From NCBI GenBank assembly GCA_028873815.1, contig JAPPNN010000021.1:1-64000 (forward strand): a stretch of DNA of 64,000 bases, written 5' to 3'. Made by a program: the position numbers and the translations under genes. This stretch comes from Gemmatimonadota bacterium. GTDB lineage: Bacteria > Gemmatimonadota > Gemmatimonadetes > Longimicrobiales > Gaopeijiaceae. The notes under the pieces are model-generated. The model was not told where the DNA came from. It saw only the letters and a program-made list of their open reading frames with translations, and ran no database searches. Numbering within the stretch: position 1 is the stretch's first letter; each line of letters begins with the position of its first letter. This document shows positions 60,401 through 64,000 of this stretch, piece by piece.

Positions 60401-60789
60401 TGTCGGCGTTCGTCCGCGATGTGATCCGGGCTGGGGGAAGAGCCGGCGTAGGCAGTCACGGCCAGCTGCAGGGGCTCGGGTACCACTGGGAACTGTGGGC
60501 GACCCACGCCGGCGGAATGACCGAGCACGAGGCGCTGCAGGTGGCTACGATCCTGGGCGCGCACTCGCTCGGCCTGGACCGCGATCTCGGTTCCATCGAG
60601 GTTGGCAAGCTGGCAGACCTGGTGGTTCTCGACGGCAACCCCCTCGACGACATCCGCAACACCAACGCGGTGCACCAGGTGATGATGAACGGCCGGCTCT
60701 ACGACGGCGACACGCTGGATCAGGTCTGGCCGGACCAGGTGGCGGCGGGTCCGTTCTACTGGCTGCGGGAGGGTTCGCCGGGGCGGTGA
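57430..60789 (+). CDS. exported amidohydrolase with N-terminal TolB/PD40 propeller
   Basis: 1119 residues. Signal peptide (LFLATAFCAAGLTP...AAQ). A propeller of PD40 repeats covers about 55-640 (MSVDVSPDGQTLVFDFLGDLYTMP, FDGQPRFSPDGTRVVFTSDRSG, HMPTWSPDGGEIVYTT). An acidic linker (GPEEEEEEGEEGE) at about 657-672 leads to an amidohydrolase at about 695-1119: PGFIDTHAHL with H764 and H766, GVEHNMPGFPMYADMVEL, HGQLQGLGYHWELWATHAGGMTEHEALQVAT, and LADLVVLDGNPLDDI. Fusions of this sort occur in Gemmatimonadota and Bacteroidota. Substrate unknown. Start overlaps previous stop. Confidence 0.85.
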   Translation: MRAKTTQRRVQLFLATAFCAAGLTPIPQFVAAQEADEDDPHPQQEGLPLAPGRTISTSFTEGSWMSVDVSPDGQTLVFDFLGDLYTMPITGGTATPLTRGMAFDGQPRFSPDGTRVVFTSDRSGGEGIHIIALDKSDTVQVTQGKSSSYQSPEWTPDGDYVIATRQGPGQGKLWLYHVGGGTGIQLIDEPANRRTTGAAFGADGRYIWYAYRTGSWEYNSGMRQYQLAVHDRETGESATRSFRYGGAFRPTLSPDGRWLVYGSRHIGDTGLRIRDLDTGDERWLAFPVQRDDQESRATRDAYPGMSFTPDSDAVIAYYGGGLWRVPVDGSEPAPIPFRVDIDMAIGPEVDFDYPIEDTETFVAKQVRDAVPSPSGDRIAFSLLARVYVMQWPGGTPERLTDSDANEHMPTWSPDGGEIVYTTWDDATGGHLYRVDADGGDPTRLTTAPALYNSPAWSPDGERIIAVRGPGRAYDEALTRGVPGGADDLVWVPATGGDATVIAPARDGNHHFTSNPDRIYAYNPGDGLVSFRWDGTDRKQHVRVVGAGPPGSSTPPSATLVTMAPRGDQALARIYNHLYAVTVPLVGGDVPTINVGNPDNASVPARQLTEIGGEFPAWSHDGRKIHWTIGNAHVVYDLDAARAFEDSVAAARGADEAGPEEEEEEGEEGESGGDAEHGDDDPRYAPEEVRIRVEFPRDIPRGVVVLSGARVVTMNGDEVLESGDIVVRDNRIAEVGATGTVTPPVGAAVIDLAGKTIVPGFIDTHAHLRAQINILRTQPWSYAANLAYGVTTTRDPQTGTTDVISYEDLVRAGRILSPRIYSTGPGVFSSENVEDLDHARRVLRRYSDYYDTKTIKMYAAGNREQRQWILQAARELELMPTTEGGLDTKVNMTMAIDGYSGVEHNMPGFPMYADMVELVARSTMAYTPTILVTYGGPWAENFFYATEDVLGDEKLARFTPMEEILQKALRRPGPGPGPSGWFHPEVHTFDQVSAFVRDVIRAGGRAGVGSHGQLQGLGYHWELWATHAGGMTEHEALQVATILGAHSLGLDRDLGSIEVGKLADLVVLDGNPLDDIRNTNAVHQVMMNGRLYDGDTLDQVWPDQVAAGPFYWLREGSPGR

Positions 60790-61991
60790 GGGCACGGGCT
60801 GCGGTCATACCCGGTCTCGACGTTTTCCTGCGCGGGGGCGGTGCATCGGACAGCGTCCGTGCCGCAGTCGCAGGACTCCGCCATGCTCGGTTGGGTCTGA
60901 TCGCCCACCCCGCCTCCGTAACCTCCGAGCTGCAGTTCTCCGCCGATGCCGTCCGCGCGGCCGGCTACAACCTCTGCGCCCTGTTCGGTCCCCAGCACGG
61001 CGCCCGCGGCGAGAAGCAGGACAACATGATCGAGTCCGACCACTACACCGACCTCGTGACCGGGTTACCCGTCCACTCGCTGTACGGCGAGGTCCGCAAA
61101 CCGACCCCCGAGATGCTCCACGGCCTCGACGCCCTGCTCTTCGACCTTCAGGACGTGGGCGTGCGCGTCTACACGTTCATGTGGACAATGGCGCTGGCGA
61201 TGGAGGCGTGCGCCGAGGCCGGCGTGCGTTTCGTGGTCCTGGACCGCCCCAACCCGATCGGCGGCGTCCGGCGCGAGGGCCCCGTGCTGCGCAAGGAGTA
61301 CCGGTCGTTCGTCGGCCTCCACCCGGTCCCGCTCCGGCACGGCCTGACCTGCGGCGAGATGGCGCGCTGGCTGAACGAGGAACGCGGCATCGGCTGCGAG
61401 CTGACGGTCATTCCCTGCGAGGGTTGGCGGCGCGACATGTCGTGGGAAGACACCGGCCTGCCCTGGGTGATGCCGAGCCCGAACCTGCCCACTCCCGATT
61501 CCTGCGTGGTCTACCCGGGGATGGTGCTGGTCGAAGGCACCAACATGTCCGAGGGCCGCGGTACCACCCGACCCTTCGAACTCGTCGGTGCACCCTGGCT
61601 CGACCCGGTCGCGCTCGTCGCCCGGCTCGGCCGCGCTCGCCTGCCTGGTGTCGCGTTCCGCCCCTGCCATTTCGAGCCGACCTTCCAGAAGCACGCGGGC
61701 GCGCTCTGCGGGGGCGCCCAGCTGCACGTCACCGAGCCAGACGCCTTCGAGCCGGTGCGCACGGCCATCGAGATTCTCGCCGGGGCCCGCGCGCTCGCGC
61801 CTCACGACTTCGCCTGGCTCGACCCTCCGTACGAGTACGAGGAGATCCTGGCCCCCATCGACATCCTGTGGGGCGGCCCGGGGCTGCGGGAAGGCGTGGA
61901 CGCGGGCGCCACCTCCGACGAGATCCTGGAGGGCGCCGACGCCGAACTGGAAGCCTTCTCCGCGTCGGTGGAGCGGTATCTGTTGTACTGA
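60786..61991 (+). CDS. DUF1343 / NamZ-type exo-N-acetylmuramidase
   Basis: 401 residues. Family motifs: ARLGLIAHPASVTSELQ, LFGPQHGARGEKQDNM, VHSLYGEVRKPTPEML, LLFDLQDVGVRVYTFMWTMALAMEA, VLDRPNPIGG, GLTCGEMARWLNEE, PSPNLPTPDSCVVYPGMVLVEGTNMSEGRGTTRPFE. The NamZ members release MurNAc from peptidoglycan fragments. Here I see no signal peptide: GTG at 60786 overlaps the previous stop and the protein begins VRARAAVIPGLDV. Cytosolic muropeptide recycling is therefore possible. Confidence 0.85.
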   Translation: MRARAAVIPGLDVFLRGGGASDSVRAAVAGLRHARLGLIAHPASVTSELQFSADAVRAAGYNLCALFGPQHGARGEKQDNMIESDHYTDLVTGLPVHSLYGEVRKPTPEMLHGLDALLFDLQDVGVRVYTFMWTMALAMEACAEAGVRFVVLDRPNPIGGVRREGPVLRKEYRSFVGLHPVPLRHGLTCGEMARWLNEERGIGCELTVIPCEGWRRDMSWEDTGLPWVMPSPNLPTPDSCVVYPGMVLVEGTNMSEGRGTTRPFELVGAPWLDPVALVARLGRARLPGVAFRPCHFEPTFQKHAGALCGGAQLHVTEPDAFEPVRTAIEILAGARALAPHDFAWLDPPYEYEEILAPIDILWGGPGLREGVDAGATSDEILEGADAELEAFSASVERYLLY

Positions 61992-62000
61992 TCCGACCTG

Positions 62001-62393
62001 CTACTGAGAGTCCCACGGGTCCTTCCGCCTGGCCCGCATCTCCGACGCCTTGCGTTCCATGTGGTCCTCGAATTGGCCGATGAGTTTGTCCGCGTCCGGA
62101 ACGCCGAGCGGGGACGGGGCGTTCCGGTCGTCGGCGTCGGAAAGTCCTTGCATCCGATGCAGGGCGAGCCAGCTTTCGAAGCGCCGGCTCAAACGTACCA
62201 CCGCGTAGAAGAACCGGGGGTTCCTCCCGCGTCCGGTAAGCAGGTCGATCACGATGGCAATCACCGAAAGGTTGATCGCCACGAAATCCTTGAGCCCGTC
62301 GGCCGCGAGCTTCACCTGGAAGACGATGAAGTCCCTGATGACCACACCGCGATCGGCCGGAACGGGGAGTTGACTGCCATTGCGATTCGACAT
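62001..62393 (-). CDS. hypothetical protein with one membrane segment, 130 aa
   Basis: Not recognised. Central hydrophobic region FVAINLSVIAIVIDLL, preceded by a short amphipathic stretch and followed by charged helices (DADKLIGQFEDHMERKASEMRARRK). Its start overlaps the stop of the nuclease-family gene (TGATG), so it is the next gene on the same transcript. Converges on the NamZ gene with a 9-base gap. Confidence 0.65.
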   Translation of the reverse strand: MSNRNGSQLPVPADRGVVIRDFIVFQVKLAADGLKDFVAINLSVIAIVIDLLTGRGRNPRFFYAVVRLSRRFESWLALHRMQGLSDADDRNAPSPLGVPDADKLIGQFEDHMERKASEMRARRKDPWDSQ

Positions 62394-64000
62394 CAGACGG
62401 CTCCAGGGATGTTGGCCGACATTGCGGGGCGCTCCAACCTACCCCCGAAATCCACCACCAGCGGCAAGTGGTCCGACTTCTCCGTATCCGACGCCAGGAC
62501 CCCGAGCGTCTCCCGCGCACGCGCCGACAGGTCCGCCGCATCGAACAGGAACGCCCGCTCGACCCGTAGCACCGTGCCACGGTAGAGCAGGTAGTCCAGT
62601 CTGCCCGGCGAGAATGGGTCCTCGCCCCAGGTGCTGCGCCATGTAGCCAGCGAACGGTCCCGGAGCCGCTCCGGGCGCGCCACCTCCAGATCGCGCCCGC
62701 CGACGCCGAGCCCCCGCCGCAACTCGTCCAGGGGGCGCGCGGACCCCACCACGTTCAAGTCGCCGGCAACGACCAGTCCCGCGCCGGGGCGGTCGGCCAG
62801 CGCCGCCGCAATCGCCTGATTCAGTGTCCGGGCCTGCAGTTCGCGCAGCCGATCCCGGGGCGAGCCGTCGTACCCTGCGCTCTGCAGGTCGACCGGGACG
62901 AAGAGGACATCCCGCCCGCCCACCGTCACCCAGGCTCCGGTCGCCGAGAGACCGCCCTCCGCTTCGACGCGTGCCAGGACCGACGGCGGTGCCCTCCCGG
63001 GGACCTCCGGCTCATCCTCCACTTCGGCCAGCCAGCCCTCCAGCGCGCCGGGCGGGTAGCCGATCCTGCCCATGCCGCGCTCCCCCCTGACCTCCCCTCC
63101 ACTGGCCCCGACAGCCGTCCGCTGCCGTCCGCCACCCGAGGCCAGCCACCACGTCCAGCCTTCCCCAGCCGCCGCAAGGTCCCGCGTGAAGTGCGCAAGA
63201 TCATCCGGTGTCACGGTGAAGTGGATTTCATCGAGGAGAAGGACGTCGGGTGCAAGTGCGGCCACCACGCGGCGAAACGCATCCTGATTGTTGCGGAAGC
63301 TCATGCTGGAGACGTTCCAGGCCACAACGCGGTGCGCGCCCGGACGCCTGGCCACCGCATCGGCGCCGAGCCGAGGCGGATCCTCACCCGGCGGGGTTGC
63401 AAGCGTGTGCCGGAACACGGCCGTCTCGTCCACCACAGCACCGGCGCGCAGGTAGCGCAACCTGCCGACCATCGCGTCCCCCGGCCGGGCCGCCGCTCGC
63501 TGCCCGGTCGCTCCTCGCTGTCCGGTCACCACCGCGACCGCAGCCCGGTCCAGCCGCACCTCGAACCGGTCGGACGAATACGTGGGAGACACCAGCAGGC
63601 CCACCCGGGACGCCTGCTCCATCTCTCCCGCACCATCCGGCCCGATCCGGCGAATCCCCACGCCCGCACCGTGGCTGTCGCGCTCCGGCTCGGGCTGACG
63701 CGTCAGGACGACGGCCAGATCGGCACCGTCCATGCCACCGTAGGCCCCACCCGTGCGCGCATCCCCGTCCGTGTCCAGCACCATCTCGACCGAGCCGCGC
63801 ATGCCCTGCACCGTCACTGTGTGGCCCAGGTCGATCAGCAAGTGGAGGAAGCGGGCGTCGTCCTTCATCGCCACCGCTCCCAGGTCCACCGGGGAGCCGG
63901 CCGGGACGTCGCCGGCCGGGTCGACCACCGCCGCCGTAACGCCCTCCCAGTCGTCGAAGTCGCCGTCGGTCCAGACAGTGCGCTCGTGCACGGACGGGTC
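62393..64000 (-). CDS. endonuclease/exonuclease/phosphatase-family protein, 5' end outside window
   Basis: Runs off the right edge, with at least 535 residues present. Visible N-terminal part: DGDFDDWEGVTAAVVDP plus FLHLLIDLGHTV, resembling a short CBM9-like domain. The C-terminal nuclease fold has HRVVAWNVSSM, DVLLLDEIHF with the metal Glu, VVAGDLNVVGSARP (GDLN motif) and DTEKSDHLPLVVDF with the catalytic SDH. A GTG at 63991 lies in frame but the frame stays open to the edge, so the true start is unknown. Family members cut DNA or hydrolyse phosphodiesters. It is followed by an overlapping small membrane-protein gene. Confidence 0.8.
   Translation of the reverse strand, partial: DPSVHERTVWTDGDFDDWEGVTAAVVDPAGDVPAGSPVDLGAVAMKDDARFLHLLIDLGHTVTVQGMRGSVEMVLDTDGDARTGGAYGGMDGADLAVVLTRQPEPERDSHGAGVGIRRIGPDGAGEMEQASRVGLLVSPTYSSDRFEVRLDRAAVAVVTGQRGATGQRAAARPGDAMVGRLRYLRAGAVVDETAVFRHTLATPPGEDPPRLGADAVARRPGAHRVVAWNVSSMSFRNNQDAFRRVVAALAPDVLLLDEIHFTVTPDDLAHFTRDLAAAGEGWTWWLASGGGRQRTAVGASGGEVRGERGMGRIGYPPGALEGWLAEVEDEPEVPGRAPPSVLARVEAEGGLSATGAWVTVGGRDVLFVPVDLQSAGYDGSPRDRLRELQARTLNQAIAAALADRPGAGLVVAGDLNVVGSARPLDELRRGLGVGGRDLEVARPERLRDRSLATWRSTWGEDPFSPGRLDYLLYRGTVLRVERAFLFDAADLSARARETLGVLASDTEKSDHLPLVVDFGGRLERPAMSANIPGAV

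Noticed and set aside
57469-60795. Very long minus-strand open frame (about 1,100 codons) opposite the PD40-amidohydrolase
   Set aside because: It mirrors the real gene on the plus strand, shows no recognisable motif, and such frames are common in very high-GC DNA.

Overview
The window reads as a chromosomal segment of a high-GC, Gram-negative bacterium. The best fit is Gemmatimonadota or a close FCB-group relative. This is inferred from gene content, not from a marker gene: beta-propeller lipoproteins, a CBM9/DUF5916 outer-membrane protein, a PorV-like barrel, many exported peptidases and amidohydrolases, and a large DUF4159 / MoxR / DUF58 / BatA / DUF4175 cluster. GTG starts and stop/start overlaps (ATGA, GTGA, TGATG) are very common. 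I see no rRNA, tRNA or CRISPR array.

Region 1 (1-20 kb) is mostly cell-envelope and peptide metabolism. A tiny secreted four-cysteine peptide sits beside a beta-propeller lipoprotein. Next come a 5'-truncated P1 (DmpA-type) peptidase remnant, a D-aminoacylase-like lipoprotein and a barrel protein. A tightly overlapping minus-strand trio encodes DUF3179, a barrel protein and gamma-glutamyltransferase. An ABC-class ATPase is coupled to an M16 zinc peptidase. A DtxR regulator, a PLP-dependent desulfhydrase/deaminase-like enzyme, a second propeller lipoprotein, an S9 peptidase and a DEAD-box helicase follow.

Region 2 (20-35 kb) holds a likely protein-deglycation pair (LMW phosphatase plus fructosamine kinase), an O-methyltransferase coupled to an aspartate-type aminotransferase, a cysteine-less DsbA-fold protein and a helicase-like protein that has lost its ATPase motifs but kept a DbpA RNA-binding domain. 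It also holds a DUF5916 protein, a PorV-like protein, an alpha/beta hydrolase lipoprotein and an amino-acid permease fused to EIIA and TrkA-C domains.

Region 3 (34.8-45.2 kb) carries the accessory DNA. A lower-GC gene for a HEPN (AbiU2-type) protein lies between a 27-bp copy of the start of a DUF72 gene and the intact DUF72 gene. Further on, a DUF222-HNH (13E12-type) gene broken by one in-frame TAG lies between 28-bp inverted repeats, followed by a PIN toxin whose antitoxin is reduced to its tail. These sit among msrPQ and the first half of the DUF4159/VWA cluster. The HNH/PIN block appears to split that cluster in two.

Region 4 (45.2-64 kb) is the second half of the cluster: a TPR-metalloprotease, a second DUF4159 protein, MoxR, DUF58, BatA and a DUF4175 coiled-coil protein. 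A SRPBCC protein, a PD40-amidohydrolase fusion and a NamZ-type muramidase are chained to it by overlapping starts and stops. A small hypothetical gene and an exonuclease/endonuclease/phosphatase gene that runs off the right edge finish the window.

Functions are assigned from motifs read by eye. No database search was possible.
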